32,760 bases of DNA from Limisphaerales bacterium (GTDB lineage Bacteria > Verrucomicrobiota > Verrucomicrobiia > Limisphaerales > JADLHS01), in the NCBI GenBank assembly GCA_020848635.1, contig JADLHS010000155.1:1-32760 (forward strand), given 5' to 3'. A program made the translations under genes and the position numbers. Shown piece after piece: positions 1 to 8,796 of the stretch (position 1 is the stretch's first letter; each line of letters begins with the position of its first letter). The notes under the pieces are model-generated. The model saw only the letters and a program-made list of their open reading frames with translations. It was not told the origin of the DNA and did no database searches.

Positions 1-347
1 ATCTTGTCGTGGTTCTCCACGCGGTTCAGCCCCGAGGTGATGCCGCCGGGCACGCCGCTGACGACGGCGCAGGTGAGCCCGTGCTGCTTGAGCGTGGGGA
101 AATCCTTCACTTCGAGCAGTTCGACGGATTGCAGCCCCATCTCCTTGGCGGCAACACAGAATGCTTCGAGCGGAATCCTGCCGTAACACCATTTGCACAC
201 GGAGTGGTTGATCCGGCCCTTGAGTTTTGGAGCGACCGCGGCTTCCGCGGCGGCGATGCGATGGGAGAGACTTGAAGTGACCGCGGCGGCGGCTGAGGCA
301 CCCGCGATCTTGCGGAGCGCGGAACGGCGGGAAAGTTGAGTTCTCAT
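1..347 (-). CDS. Hydroxypyruvate isomerase-like TIM-barrel protein, Tat-exported (C-terminus beyond window)
   Basis: The reading frame opens with ATG at 347-345 and runs off the left edge after about 115 codons without a stop. The N-terminus carries a twin-arginine signal (SRRSALRKIAG at residues 6-16) followed by an alanine-rich segment, so the protein is probably exported. The mature part begins with GRINHSVCKWCYGRIPLEAF and continues with a GLQSVELLE strand, which is how hydroxypyruvate isomerase/Hyi-like members of the xylose isomerase-like TIM-barrel superfamily start. These enzymes isomerise small keto/aldo acids or sugars. Only the first two or three strands are visible, so the metal-binding glutamates and histidine cannot be checked and the substrate is unknown. 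The superoxide dismutase gene lies upstream on the same strand, about 200 bases away. The family call is fairly secure; the exact reaction is inference. Confidence 0.8.
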   Translation of the reverse strand, partial: MRTQLSRRSALRKIAGASAAAAVTSSLSHRIAAAEAAVAPKLKGRINHSVCKWCYGRIPLEAFCVAAKEMGLQSVELLEVKDFPTLKQHGLTCAVVSGVPGGITSGLNRVENHDK

Positions 348-430
348 GGCTGGGTTTTACCATGGATGGAGAAAGATGGGCACGAAGAATTTTAGCTGGG
401 GGTCGCTTGTTGTAGGCATGAATTGTACAT

Positions 431-445
431 TTGGGCAAAGCCCAA
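431..445 (-). terminator. Small perfect hairpin downstream of the superoxide dismutase gene
   Basis: Six-base arms (431-436 and 440-445) flank a three-base loop. The hairpin lies between the dismutase stop and the next gene on the same strand. There is no clear T tract after it on either strand, so termination is only a possibility. Confidence 0.25.
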
Positions 446-551
446 TTCTTCATCGTACGCTTCAAATCAAGAGCCGGGCTGCATCCAACCCCAGCAGCGG
501 GCGAAGGTGGATCCAAGCACTCCCATCGGACAGCGGTATCTGCGTGTGCAG

Positions 552-1358
552 TTACTTTGCGAGCTTCGCGTATCGCTCGGCCACGAAGTCCCAGTTGACG
601 ACGTTCCACCAAGCGGCGATGTAGTCCGCGCGCTTGTTCTGATACTTCAAGTAGTAGGCGTGTTCCCAGACGTCGAGGCCAAGCAATGGAATTTTTTCTG
701 AGTTTGCAGTTGTCCCCGTCGCTGGGTTCAAACCATATCGTTCGGCTAAGGCCTTCTTGGCCGCTGCATTACTGGCAACCACGTCCATAATCGTCGGATC
801 CTGGTTAGGTGTGGAAATGACATGCAACTTCTTGTCCGGACCGAGCACCAGCCACGCCCAACCGCTGCCGAAAACTTTTGTCGCGGCCTCGTTGAATTTG
901 GTTTTGAGGTCGGCGAATTTGCCAAAGTTCGCTTCGATGGCCTTTGCCAGTTCCCCTGCTGGCTCGCCGCCGCCATCTTTTTTCATCATCTGCCAGAAGA
1001 GTGAATGGTTGTAGTGCCCGCCGCCGTTGTTGCGGACGGCGGTGCGGATTTTCTCCGGCACGGCGTTCAGGTCCATGACCAGTTCCTCGACCGACCTCTT
1101 GCACACCTCCGGGTAATCCGCGACGGCCTTATTCAAGTTGGCCACGTAAGCGGCGTGGTGTTTATCGTGGTGAATCTCCATCGTGCGCGCGTCAATGTGC
1201 GGTTCGAGCGCGTCGAAGGCGTAGGGCAGAGGCGGCAGTGTGTACGGGCCGCTGGCGGTCGGGGCGGTCGGGGCGGGTTGCGCGATGGCGGCGGGCACGG
1301 TCGCAGCAGCGACCGTGATGAGCGCAGTGGTTTTGAGAGCTTGGCGTCGGGTGATCAT
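552..1358 (-). CDS. sod: Superoxide dismutase, Mn/Fe family, Tat-exported
   Basis: This enzyme converts superoxide to hydrogen peroxide and oxygen. The 268-residue protein has a Tat signal at its start ([10 protein letters not shown], residues 3-12) and a likely cleavage near AIAQ, so it probably acts outside the cytoplasm. The metal ligands are all present: H63 in [10 protein letters not shown]118 in HYNHSLFW, and D229 and H233 in [12 protein letters not shown]. The GGGHYNHS context and Q186 in TPNQD fit the manganese-preferring branch. A segment at about residues 190-221, between TPNQD and LLGLDVWEH, is roughly 30 residues longer than in common bacterial SodA proteins. A proline/alanine/threonine-rich linker (27-37) joins signal and catalytic domain. 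No obvious ribosome binding site precedes the ATG. The catalytic call is secure; metal preference is inferred from motifs. Confidence 0.96.
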   Translation of the reverse strand: MITRRQALKTTALITVAAATVPAAIAQPAPTAPTASGPYTLPPLPYAFDALEPHIDARTMEIHHDKHHAAYVANLNKAVADYPEVCKRSVEELVMDLNAVPEKIRTAVRNNGGGHYNHSLFWQMMKKDGGGEPAGELAKAIEANFGKFADLKTKFNEAATKVFGSGWAWLVLGPDKKLHVISTPNQDPTIMDVVASNAAAKKALAERYGLNPATGTTANSEKIPLLGLDVWEHAYYLKYQNKRADYIAAWWNVVNWDFVAERYAKLAK

Positions 1359-1511
1359 AATGGGTGCGTTGGTTGTTAATTTCTGTTCGGGAAACTAGCA
1401 TGGATCACCGGGTGCAGGCAATTGCCCAGCCGCAATATTTTGTCCGGCCCGTTGCCGGCCGCTGTCCGAGGCGGTGGGACGATTCCAAGATTGGGTGGAG
1501 GCCTGCCTGAA

Positions 1512-1618
1512 TTTGGTACAAGCCGTCAGACGGCCCGGGGTTATACCGTGGGGGCGATTCTCGACGGCCTGCCATGCCGGGCTTGGGTTGCAATGGTGGT
1601 TCGGTCCTTTGGGTACAA
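1512..1618 (+). promoter_or_regulatory. Dyad and direct repeats upstream of the FGGY-family gene
   Basis: The 283-base gap between the divergent dismutase and FGGY genes holds a perfect 13-base palindrome (1522-1534, centred on an A) and two near-identical direct repeats, TTTGGTACAA at 1512-1521 and TTTGGGTACAA at 1608-1618. Placement upstream of a sugar-kinase-like gene fits an operator, but no regulator gene or clear -35/-10 pair was seen. This is a weak, inferred call. Confidence 0.25.
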
Positions 1619-1641
1619 CTTCTGCGTGAAATCGTAAGCTT

Positions 1642-3120
1642 ATGGAGAAGTTTTATGTCGCTTGTGATTTCGGCGTGCGGACCAGTCGCATTATGTTGGG
1701 CACTTTGCACAACCAAACGCTCACGGTAAATGAGTTGCGACGGTTCAAGACCCCGGTCAACAACGAAAAGAAAGCCCTCCAATGGCACATTCCTGAAATT
1801 TATCGCGAAACGGTGCTGGCCTTGAGCGAAGTTGGCGCCCAAGAGGTCAATCTGGCCGGGGTGAGTTGCAGTTCGTGGGGCGCGGATTACATGCTTTTCG
1901 ATCGCGATGACACCCTTTTGACGCCGGTGTATCATCATGCCGATCCCCGGACCAACGACACGCTGAAGGCGGTGCTGGCCAAGATTCCCGCCGAGGCGAT
2001 CTACGATGAAACCGGGGTGCAGAGCCGGCCCGCCAACACCCTTTTTCAGTTGCGGGCTGAAAGCTCCCGCCGGCTCAAGCGCGACCACCGGTTGCTGCCG
2101 TTTGCGGATGGATTTAATCATTTGCTTGGGGGTGATCGTTGCGTGGAGATGTCGCTCGCCAGTACGACCCAGTTGTTTAACCCGGCCCGACGCGCATGGT
2201 CGAGCCGCTTGATCAGCGAGCTGGGCTGGCCGTTGGAAATGTTGCCACCCGTGGTTTCCCCCGGCGCGAAGCTCGGTCGGTTGCGGCCCGACGTCGCAAA
2301 ACAGACCGGCTTGGAAGATGTCACGGTCATTGCCACATGTTCGAACGAGCTATCAGCGGCGCTAGCCGGGTTGCCGCTGGGCCACGGAAAAGACTGGGCC
2401 TACTTGCGCATCGGAGGCGAATCGCTCATGGGCACGGAAGTGCCTACGCAACTCATCAGCCGATTGACGCGGGAGTTGGGTTATTCGAATGAAAGCTGTC
2501 TGGGGGGGGCAACCAATTTCCACAAACGAACCGTCGGACTCTGGCTGTTTGAGGAGTGCCGGCGGTTCTGGATCGGACAGGACCGGGAGCTTTCGGACGA
2601 CGTGCTGCTGCATCTCGCGACGACCTCGCCGGCGTTCGAGTGTTTGATCAACCTTGCCGATCCGCGTTTCGCGACGCCGGGCGATATGCCGTTGAAAATT
2701 CAGGCCTATTGTCGGGAGACAGGTCAGGAAATCCCGCGCAAACCCGGCCAAATCATCCGGTGCGTCCTCGAGAGCCTTGCGTTGGAATATCGCAAGGCGT
2801 TCCAGGAACTCGAACTGCTTACGGGGAGCAAATTCACCCGCCTCTATTTGTTTGGCGCGGCGGAGAACGGACTTTTGAATCATTTCGTGGTCAACGCGCT
2901 GCAGGTGCCGGTCATTCTGGCTTCGCCCGAGGCGGCCGCGATTGGCAACGTGCTCGTGCAGGCGCTGGCCCTGCGCCACATTCCCTCGCTGGGCGAAGCG
3001 CGGGAGATCTTGCGCAACTCCATCAAAACCCAGGCAATCATTCCACATCCCACCTCGTGGGACACGGCGGCCACCCGAATGTTGGAACTCACTGCTACGG
3101 AGTTGACGTCAGCGAATTAA
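1642..3120 (+). CDS. Rhamnulokinase (RhaB)-like FGGY-family protein with altered catalytic residues
   Basis: The 492-residue protein aligns by eye with RhaB along its length: DFGVRTSRIMLG (9-20), a SSWGADYMLF segment (77-86), DPRTND (101-106), TLFQLRA (133-139), TTQLFNP (175-181), LINLADPRFATP and a late IRCVLESLALEY. RhaB phosphorylates L-rhamnulose with ATP. Three key places differ from the usual kinase: the loop normally read as HDT, with the catalytic aspartate, is NEL here (235-237); the SSGTWSLMG phosphate loop is RIGGESLMG (256-264); and the first phosphate loop has RTSR where SSGR is common. The fold is clear, but activity on rhamnulose is doubtful, so it may be a kinase for another sugar, a sensor or an inactive paralogue. 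It stands alone between divergent and convergent neighbours, with no rhamnose isomerase or aldolase nearby. Confidence 0.85.
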   Translation: MEKFYVACDFGVRTSRIMLGTLHNQTLTVNELRRFKTPVNNEKKALQWHIPEIYRETVLALSEVGAQEVNLAGVSCSSWGADYMLFDRDDTLLTPVYHHADPRTNDTLKAVLAKIPAEAIYDETGVQSRPANTLFQLRAESSRRLKRDHRLLPFADGFNHLLGGDRCVEMSLASTTQLFNPARRAWSSRLISELGWPLEMLPPVVSPGAKLGRLRPDVAKQTGLEDVTVIATCSNELSAALAGLPLGHGKDWAYLRIGGESLMGTEVPTQLISRLTRELGYSNESCLGGATNFHKRTVGLWLFEECRRFWIGQDRELSDDVLLHLATTSPAFECLINLADPRFATPGDMPLKIQAYCRETGQEIPRKPGQIIRCVLESLALEYRKAFQELELLTGSKFTRLYLFGAAENGLLNHFVVNALQVPVILASPEAAAIGNVLVQALALRHIPSLGEAREILRNSIKTQAIIPHPTSWDTAATRMLELTATELTSAN

Positions 3121-3134
3121 ACGACCAAGAGTTA

Positions 3135-3176
3135 GTTATCTCCCAACCGGCTTTGACTTTGCCGGAGGTGAGTAAC
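3135..3176. terminator. Hairpin between convergent genes
   Basis: Arms at 3135-3151 and 3161-3176 pair through a CCGGC/GCCGG inner stem and, with small bulges, an outer GTTA/TAAC stem around a nine-base loop. It lies in the 111-base space between the 3' ends of the RhaB-like and DUF5069 genes, so it may end transcription in both directions. No long T tract follows on either strand. Confidence 0.4.
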
Positions 3177-3231
3177 TGACCAGATTCGATGAACTTCGGC
3201 TTTCCCGGACGCCTAACCCCGTTTTGGTCGG

Positions 3232-3657
3232 CTATGACCGCTTCTCGTCCGCGTCAATGAAATCCACGAAGTTGGTGATATCGTTGCGATGGCTCACGCC
3301 CGCCTGTTCCTTGCGCAGTTTGAGCCGGGCGATACCTTCCGCGTCGTCGGCTTTGGGATAGTCAAGCATGCTGGCAAGCAACGCGGCTTTGTCAGTGGCG
3401 GATTTCTTTACATGGTGGCGGACCCAATCGCATACCTCGCCGTCGCTGACGGAGTTCTTCACCACCGCAATCATCTGATCGTGCGTCACGCCGGCGGCTT
3501 TAAGCCACGAACCATCGAAGCCTTTGCCGAAGTTGTTCTGGTAATCGGCGTGGAGCTTGCCGGCCAGGTGCAACCGGATTTTGTCAACGTAACGCGGCAG
3601 ATGCGGCCAACCATCCATGGTTTCACGGGGACTGCGGGGATAAATGATGTCGCTCAT
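3232..3657 (-). CDS. DUF5069 domain-containing protein
   Basis: This 141-residue protein has the layout of DUF5069: a RSPRETMDGWPHLPRYVDK segment near the start (8-26), then LHADYQNNFGKGFDGSWLK, then a helical half with VSDGEVCDWVRHH. There is no signal peptide or membrane segment, so it should be cytoplasmic. The function of the family is not established; it is common in Verrucomicrobiota and Planctomycetota. The length fits a stand-alone domain. The gene lies 178 bases downstream of the beta-helix gene on the same strand and converges with the RhaB-like gene; the large gap argues against tight co-translation. The first ATG of the frame matches the conserved N-terminus, so the start is likely right. 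Confidence 0.88.
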   Translation of the reverse strand: MSDIIYPRSPRETMDGWPHLPRYVDKIRLHLAGKLHADYQNNFGKGFDGSWLKAAGVTHDQMIAVVKNSVSDGEVCDWVRHHVKKSATDKAALLASMLDYPKADDAEGIARLKLRKEQAGVSHRNDITNFVDFIDADEKRS

Positions 3658-3835
3658 ACTTGGGATGATTGGCAGGCGGGCGGGGCGGTGTCAATCGTTG
3701 GCCCGCCAAATGGGTGGCATGGGAAGGGGCGCGGAAAGCTTAACTGCTCGCCCGTCCTTCGCACTCACTCGTGAACTGGGGCTCCGTGGCACAACTCCGG
3801 ACCCGTCCACCCATCCCAAGTTTTGGGGCGCATCG

Positions 3836-5980
3836 TCATTTCTCTGGCGTGACTGCAGAGGAAAGTCGCTTCAACCCGCGCCGCAACGCATCCTCATGCA
3901 GACCGATTTGTTCGACGGGAATCCGTTGAAAGCCCAGCGTCCATGCGGGCGAATTTTTCTTTAGCGTGAAGTCCGTCGCGGGCGACTGGTCGTTTGGGGT
4001 CGAGACCAGGCTGGGGGAGGCATTGGTCAAGTTGCTGACGAGCTGGAGGCTTTCCGGCTTCGCATGCCAGCCGGCTTCGAGCCATTTGCCAGCGCAGACA
4101 TTGCGGACAACCATGTTGTCGTCGGGTGGTACGCCGGTGAACGCCGCGCCGGTGATCGCCGGGCCTTCCGGCGGGCCGTAGTAACGGTCGAGCGATTTCA
4201 TCTCCGGGTAGCGCTGACGATACAACGCCAGCGGCACTTCGGCGAGCCGCTGGCGCATAGTATCGTCCACCATGTTGTGCCAGACGGGGGACTTGTCGAG
4301 GCCACGACCATCCGCGCGTACGGCGGGGTCGCAGTCAACGAACAAATTATTCTCCACGCGATGGTCACGGCCGCCGCCGATGAACATCGCCCAGTGAACC
4401 TTGTAGAACACATTACCGAAAACCTCCGTGCCACTTACGCAATCATCCATGTAAACGCCCATGGAACCCATGCCCACGCCGCCAGTGTGATGGATGAAAT
4501 TGTGGCGGATCTTGTTCCCACGAAACGTATAATCGCGGCCCGTATAAATCGCCCCCACGTCGCCGGTCTCGAGCGCGATGTGATGAATTTCATTAAACTC
4601 CATGAGATGATCGTTACCCCAGTAAAGAATCGCGCAGTGCGGATGATCCTGAATTAAATTGTGCGACGCGCGCAAGCCGACGCCGGTCATTGCCACCGCC
4701 GGCACGTAGCACTTGGACCACCGGCCCAGCCGCTGGAAGTGGCAGTTTTCCACGAAATGCCCGCCTGGGCTAAGCGTCTGGCGATCGCCGCCCGTCAATG
4801 ACACACCGCCGTCGCCGGTGTCCGATACATCGCTGCTCACCACTGCGTGGCCGGTGCCGCCTTCGATCACCACGCCGGTGTTGCCGATATTGCGGATGAG
4901 GCAGCCGGCGATGCGATTGCTCGCGCCGCCTCGTATTTCGATGGCGTTGGCACGCGTGGCTTCGAGAATCAGACCCCTAAAAGTGAGGTTTGAAACGTCC
5001 GCGAGCTTGAGTAACGGCTGGTCGAGGAGGGAAAGTAAAGTTTCCGCGGCGCGGTAAGTCCCGGCGGCTGGGTTTTTGATCGGCGGCGGCCAGAAGTAGA
5101 GCACGCCAGACCTGCGGTCGAGAAACCATTCACCCGGTTGATCCAGTTCTTCGAGGACATTCAGAAAATGGACTCGCTGGTCCTTTCGAAAACCGTAGTG
5201 GCCGTATGGTGGCAAAGTCTTGACGAGGCGTTGTTCGACATCGAGCGAAGCGACTTTTTCGTAAGAGTTCGCCCAGTCGTAGGCCCAGTAACCGTGAATC
5301 CACAGGTCGCTTGTGTCCCGCCAGCGGCGCGGACGGTCGCCGGAATAATTGAATCCGCCGGTTAACTCGCCAAGCTGTCCGCCGTGCTCGTCTTTCTGTC
5401 CCGCAGGATAGCCGGCGATTTTCGCGAACTCACCTTCGTTCGGCCAACGGGCCAGCAACATCGGACGATGATCGAAAAACAACTCGCAATGCGCCGGCAC
5501 CGTGGGGCGGCCGAAGCCGCGCGATTTCATTTCGCCAAAGTCGGTGATGCCGAGGGCGCGGAGATTCAGTTGTACGACATGGCCGCGTGCCGTGTCATCG
5601 AGCCGCGCCAGCACCGTCGCGTCGGAGACAGGGGTAAAACCGGTCAAGGTGCGCCCGCCCAGTAGGCGAACAGGCTCGTTTTTGTACGCGCGCCAAGTGA
5701 TGGGTGCTCCGGCCGTGCCGGAGTCGGCGGCTGTGAGTTCGAGGGTGTTGGTGCGAAGATAATCGCCGCCGCGCAGCCAGACGGTGATTGTTTCCCGAAC
5801 CGCGCTTTGGGAAGCTCTGCGCATACGTACCGCGTCTCGCGCTCGCTCCAACGTGGCGAAGGGTTTTGCCTTGGTGCCCGCGTTGGCGTCGCTGCCGTTG
5901 GGGGCGACAAAGTAAACGGGAGCGGAGAAGATCGGTCGCGCAACGAGCAGGGCGACGACGCATAGCAGGCGAATCATCAT
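3836..5980 (-). CDS. Exported right-handed parallel beta-helix protein, GH141-like
   Basis: The 714-residue protein starts at the tandem ATG 5980-5975, where a signal peptide begins (MMIRLLCVVALLVARPIFSA) and is followed at once by VYFVAPNGSDANAGTKAKPF, the usual opening of beta-helix polysaccharide enzymes. The open frame continues about 258 codons further upstream, antisense to the divergent gene, but that part looks like shadow sequence. A central segment reads VLEELDQPGEWFLDR then SGVLYFWPP, seen in GH141 and related families. From about residue 350 short turns with N, G and H recur (NLTFRGLILEA, NRIAGCLIRNIGN), consistent with helix coils. GH141 includes fucosidase and xylanase activities, so a glycosidase acting on plant or algal polysaccharide is plausible. 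The GH141 assignment and substrate are inference. The DUF1080/oxidoreductase operon diverges from it across 126 bases. Confidence 0.85.
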   Translation of the reverse strand: MMIRLLCVVALLVARPIFSAPVYFVAPNGSDANAGTKAKPFATLERARDAVRMRRASQSAVRETITVWLRGGDYLRTNTLELTAADSGTAGAPITWRAYKNEPVRLLGGRTLTGFTPVSDATVLARLDDTARGHVVQLNLRALGITDFGEMKSRGFGRPTVPAHCELFFDHRPMLLARWPNEGEFAKIAGYPAGQKDEHGGQLGELTGGFNYSGDRPRRWRDTSDLWIHGYWAYDWANSYEKVASLDVEQRLVKTLPPYGHYGFRKDQRVHFLNVLEELDQPGEWFLDRRSGVLYFWPPPIKNPAAGTYRAAETLLSLLDQPLLKLADVSNLTFRGLILEATRANAIEIRGGASNRIAGCLIRNIGNTGVVIEGGTGHAVVSSDVSDTGDGGVSLTGGDRQTLSPGGHFVENCHFQRLGRWSKCYVPAVAMTGVGLRASHNLIQDHPHCAILYWGNDHLMEFNEIHHIALETGDVGAIYTGRDYTFRGNKIRHNFIHHTGGVGMGSMGVYMDDCVSGTEVFGNVFYKVHWAMFIGGGRDHRVENNLFVDCDPAVRADGRGLDKSPVWHNMVDDTMRQRLAEVPLALYRQRYPEMKSLDRYYGPPEGPAITGAAFTGVPPDDNMVVRNVCAGKWLEAGWHAKPESLQLVSNLTNASPSLVSTPNDQSPATDFTLKKNSPAWTLGFQRIPVEQIGLHEDALRRGLKRLSSAVTPEK

Positions 5981-6106
5981 GGCGGAGATTAGCGTTTTGG
6001 ATTCGGGAAAGCATCTGAAAATGCCGGCGCGGCCAAACGCCGGCTTGACAGGTTTTAAGAATTGGCAAATGCTCGCCGGGCCGAACGTTACGTCACCAAG
6101 ACCAAA

Positions 6107-7453
6107 ATGAAAAAGCACTCTCCCAGCCCCTCCAGACTTATCCCTCATGTGAAACTGCTCTCGGTCGCCACACTGCTGGTGGCCGTTCTGACATCGTGTG
6201 TTTCCACCCAGCGCGAGCCGGGGTTCGTTTCCCTCTTCGACGGCAAAACGCTGGCGGGGTGGACGCTCGTCGGGAAGCACGGCGCCGGCTACGGCGTGAC
6301 CAACGGGGTCATTTACTGCGCTCCGGGTGGCGGGGGGAACCTGCTCACGGACCAGGAATTTGACGATTTCATCCTGCGCTTCGAGTTCAAACTGGAGGAT
6401 GGCTCTAACAACGGCATCGGCATCCGCGCGCCGCTGGGGGGCGATGTGGCCTACCTCGGCATGGAGATTCAGATTCTCGAGGATGGCGCGGCCGACCGTG
6501 GCAAGTGGGGCAAGCTGCACGCGGAACAATATCATGGTTCCATTTATGGCGTCGTGGCCGCCAAGCGCGGGGCGCTCAAACCGCCGGGCGAGTGGAACAC
6601 CGAGGAAATCACGGCCCAAGGCCGGCAGATCAAGGTGGTAGTCAACGGCAAGACCATCGTGGATGCCAATCTCAACGATGTCACGGACCCGGAGATTATT
6701 CGTCAACATCCTGGGTTGTTCCGCGAGCGGGGGCGCATCGGTTTCCTCGGCCATGGCGATTACCTGGAGTTCCGCAACCTTCGCATCAAGGAACTGCCCC
6801 GCCAGGAAAAGGACAACTCGGCGCCGGAGGGGTTCACAGCGCTGTTCAACGGGAAGAGTCTCGATGGTTGGAAGGGGTTGTTAAAAGGTCCCAACGATAA
6901 TCCCATCAAGCGCGCCGCGCTGACGCGGGAACAAAGGGCCGAGGCGCAAAAGGAAGCCGACGAAGACATGCGTGCCCATTGGCGCGTGGAGAATGGCGAA
7001 TTCGTGTTCGATGGCAAGGGCCGCAGCCTCTGCACGGCCAAGGACTACGCGAATTTTGAGCTGCTCGTGGATTGGAAAATTACGGAGCATGGGGACAGCG
7101 GGATTTACCTGCGCGGCTCGCCGCAGGTCTCCATCTGGGATCCGTTCACCCTGCCCACCAAGCACGGCAGCGAAGTCGGTTCCGGTGCGTTTTACAACAA
7201 CCAGAAGAATCCGAGCAAGCCGCTCTTGGTCGCCGACAAACCCATCGGTCAGTGGAATCGCTTTCGCATCCTGATGGTGGGCGAGCGAGCCCATATTTTT
7301 CTCAATGGCCAACTCGTGACGCGGGATACAGTGCTGGATAATTATTGGGATCGGGCCCTGCCGATTTTCCCGAGCGGCCAGATCGAATTGCAGAACCATG
7401 GTGATGTGCTGTGGTTCAAGAACATCTATATCCGCGAACTGCCAACCAAATAA
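6107..7453 (+). CDS. Lipoprotein with two DUF1080 (3-keto-disaccharide hydrolase/LamG-like) domains
   Basis: The start was set at ATG 6107 because it opens a lipoprotein signal (lipobox LTSC, C31); an in-frame ATG at 6062 would add 15 unlikely residues. The 448-residue product has two DUF1080 domains: the first from GFVSLFDGKTLAGWTL to FRNLRIKELP, the second from GFTALFNGKSLDGWKG to FKNIYIRELP. Both end in the family's short strand. The family has a concanavalin-like beta-sandwich fold and some members cleave 3-keto-glycosides made by Gfo/Idh/MocA oxidoreductases. That fits the context, since two such oxidoreductases follow, the first after only five bases. The protein should be anchored at the outer or inner membrane. 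The substrate cannot be read from sequence. A second tandem-DUF1080 protein lies at 21858-23126. Confidence 0.92.
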   Translation: MKKHSPSPSRLIPHVKLLSVATLLVAVLTSCVSTQREPGFVSLFDGKTLAGWTLVGKHGAGYGVTNGVIYCAPGGGGNLLTDQEFDDFILRFEFKLEDGSNNGIGIRAPLGGDVAYLGMEIQILEDGAADRGKWGKLHAEQYHGSIYGVVAAKRGALKPPGEWNTEEITAQGRQIKVVVNGKTIVDANLNDVTDPEIIRQHPGLFRERGRIGFLGHGDYLEFRNLRIKELPRQEKDNSAPEGFTALFNGKSLDGWKGLLKGPNDNPIKRAALTREQRAEAQKEADEDMRAHWRVENGEFVFDGKGRSLCTAKDYANFELLVDWKITEHGDSGIYLRGSPQVSIWDPFTLPTKHGSEVGSGAFYNNQKNPSKPLLVADKPIGQWNRFRILMVGERAHIFLNGQLVTRDTVLDNYWDRALPIFPSGQIELQNHGDVLWFKNIYIRELPTK

Positions 7454-7458
7454 TTATC

Positions 7459-8796
7459 ATGAAAAACACCTTCTCACGCCGGGAGTTTATGCGCCGGGCG
7501 GCGTTGACCGCCGCCGGGGTCTGGGCAGCGCCCTTTGTCACCAGCGGTTTGCGGGCGGCGCCGCCCGGCGAAATGTTGCTGCACGCCAGTATCGGCAGCA
7601 GTGGCATGGCGCGCAGCGACATTGAAGGCATCACCCGTGGCGGTCGCGCCCGTCTCGTCGCCGTGGCGGACGTGGACCTCACCAAGGCCCGGGCGCTCAA
7701 GAAGGATTTCCCGGACGTGAAAATTTATCAGGATTGGCGTGAGTTGCTTGACAAGGAGAAGTCCATTCAGTCGGTCAACGTTACCGTGCCCGACCACATG
7801 CACGCGGCCATCGCCATGTCCGCGATGCAGCTCGGCAAGAATGTTTATTGCCAGAAGCCGCTCACGCACGACATTTACGAAACGCGCCGGCTCACGGAGT
7901 TCGCCCGTCAGAAAAAGCTCGTAACGCAGATGGGCATCCAGATTCATTCCAGCGGGACTTACCGCGAGGCGGTTCGCATCATCCAGGATGGCACGATCGG
8001 CAAGATCAAGGAGGTCCACACCTGGAGCAACAAGGCTTGGGGTGATCCTTCGGCGCGTCCGGACCGCACGGACCCGGTGCCGACGGACTTCAACTGGGAC
8101 TTCTGGCTGGGAACGGCGGCGACGCGTCCGTTCATTGGCGATGGGTATTACCATCCCGGCAACTGGCGCAAGCGGCTCGACTTTGGCACCGGGACATTTG
8201 GCGACATGGGCTGCCACATTTACGACCCGGTCTTCAAGGCCTTGGAGCTGACCGCGCCGATTTCGCTGCGCTCGGACGGCCCGGCGCCAAACCGATGGAA
8301 TTGGGCCATCAATGCCCGCATCGAATACGTTTTTCCTGGCACGGCCTTCACCGAGGGCAAAACGGTAAAAGTGACTTGGTATGATGGCGACGAGCGCCCG
8401 CCGAAAGAGGTCCAGCCGACGTTGGTTGATGAGAAGTTGCCCGACCAAGGTTCGCTGTTCATCGGCACGAAGGGGATGATGCTTCTGCCACACATCGCGC
8501 GAGCGCAGCTCTTTCCCGAAAAGGATTTCGAGAACTGGACGCGGCCGAAGGTGACCGAGAACGATCACTGGCAGCAGTTCGTGGAGGCTTGCCGCGGCAA
8601 CGGCCAGACCTCGGCGAACTTTGATTATGCCGGCCCGTTGACGGAAACAATCCTGCTGGGCAGCCTGGCCTCCCACTTCCCGCAAACCACCCTGCAATGG
8701 AACGCGAAGAAACTGAAGTTCTCGAATCTTTCGGAAGCCAATCAATACGTCCGCCGGCGTTATCGCAAGGGTTGGGAAGTTAAAGGATTGTCATGA
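7459..8796 (+). CDS. Gfo/Idh/MocA family oxidoreductase, Tat-exported
   Basis: The 445-residue protein opens with a Tat signal (SRREFMRRAALTAAG, residues 6-20). The start at 7459, five bases after the DUF1080 stop, was preferred over an in-frame ATG at 7411 inside the previous gene because it places the twin arginines correctly. A Rossmann domain follows (ARLVAVADVDLTKA, 64-77), then the catalytic-lysine motif, which reads QKP (132-134) rather than the classic EKP, and the C-terminal sheet domain with FGDMGCHIYDPVF. The nucleotide loop is IGSSGMA rather than a textbook GxGxxG. Family members oxidise or reduce sugars with tightly held NAD(P). With the DUF1080 neighbour, a role in making or using 3-keto sugars outside the cytoplasm is plausible. 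Its stop overlaps the next start. Confidence 0.95.
   Translation: MKNTFSRREFMRRAALTAAGVWAAPFVTSGLRAAPPGEMLLHASIGSSGMARSDIEGITRGGRARLVAVADVDLTKARALKKDFPDVKIYQDWRELLDKEKSIQSVNVTVPDHMHAAIAMSAMQLGKNVYCQKPLTHDIYETRRLTEFARQKKLVTQMGIQIHSSGTYREAVRIIQDGTIGKIKEVHTWSNKAWGDPSARPDRTDPVPTDFNWDFWLGTAATRPFIGDGYYHPGNWRKRLDFGTGTFGDMGCHIYDPVFKALELTAPISLRSDGPAPNRWNWAINARIEYVFPGTAFTEGKTVKVTWYDGDERPPKEVQPTLVDEKLPDQGSLFIGTKGMMLLPHIARAQLFPEKDFENWTRPKVTENDHWQQFVEACRGNGQTSANFDYAGPLTETILLGSLASHFPQTTLQWNAKKLKFSNLSEANQYVRRRYRKGWEVKGLS

Noticed and set aside
1405-2121. A 238-codon minus-strand frame across the RhaB-like gene start
   Set aside because: Mostly antisense to the FGGY gene, with no family features.
5981-6754. 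A 258-codon upstream extension of the beta-helix reading frame
   Set aside because: It is antisense to the DUF1080 lipoprotein gene, has no domain-like sequence, and a good signal peptide begins at 5980.
7474-8745. A 423-codon minus-strand open frame
   Set aside because: It is fully antisense to a clear oxidoreductase gene and its product is arginine-rich with no recognisable motif, typical of GC-rich shadow frames.
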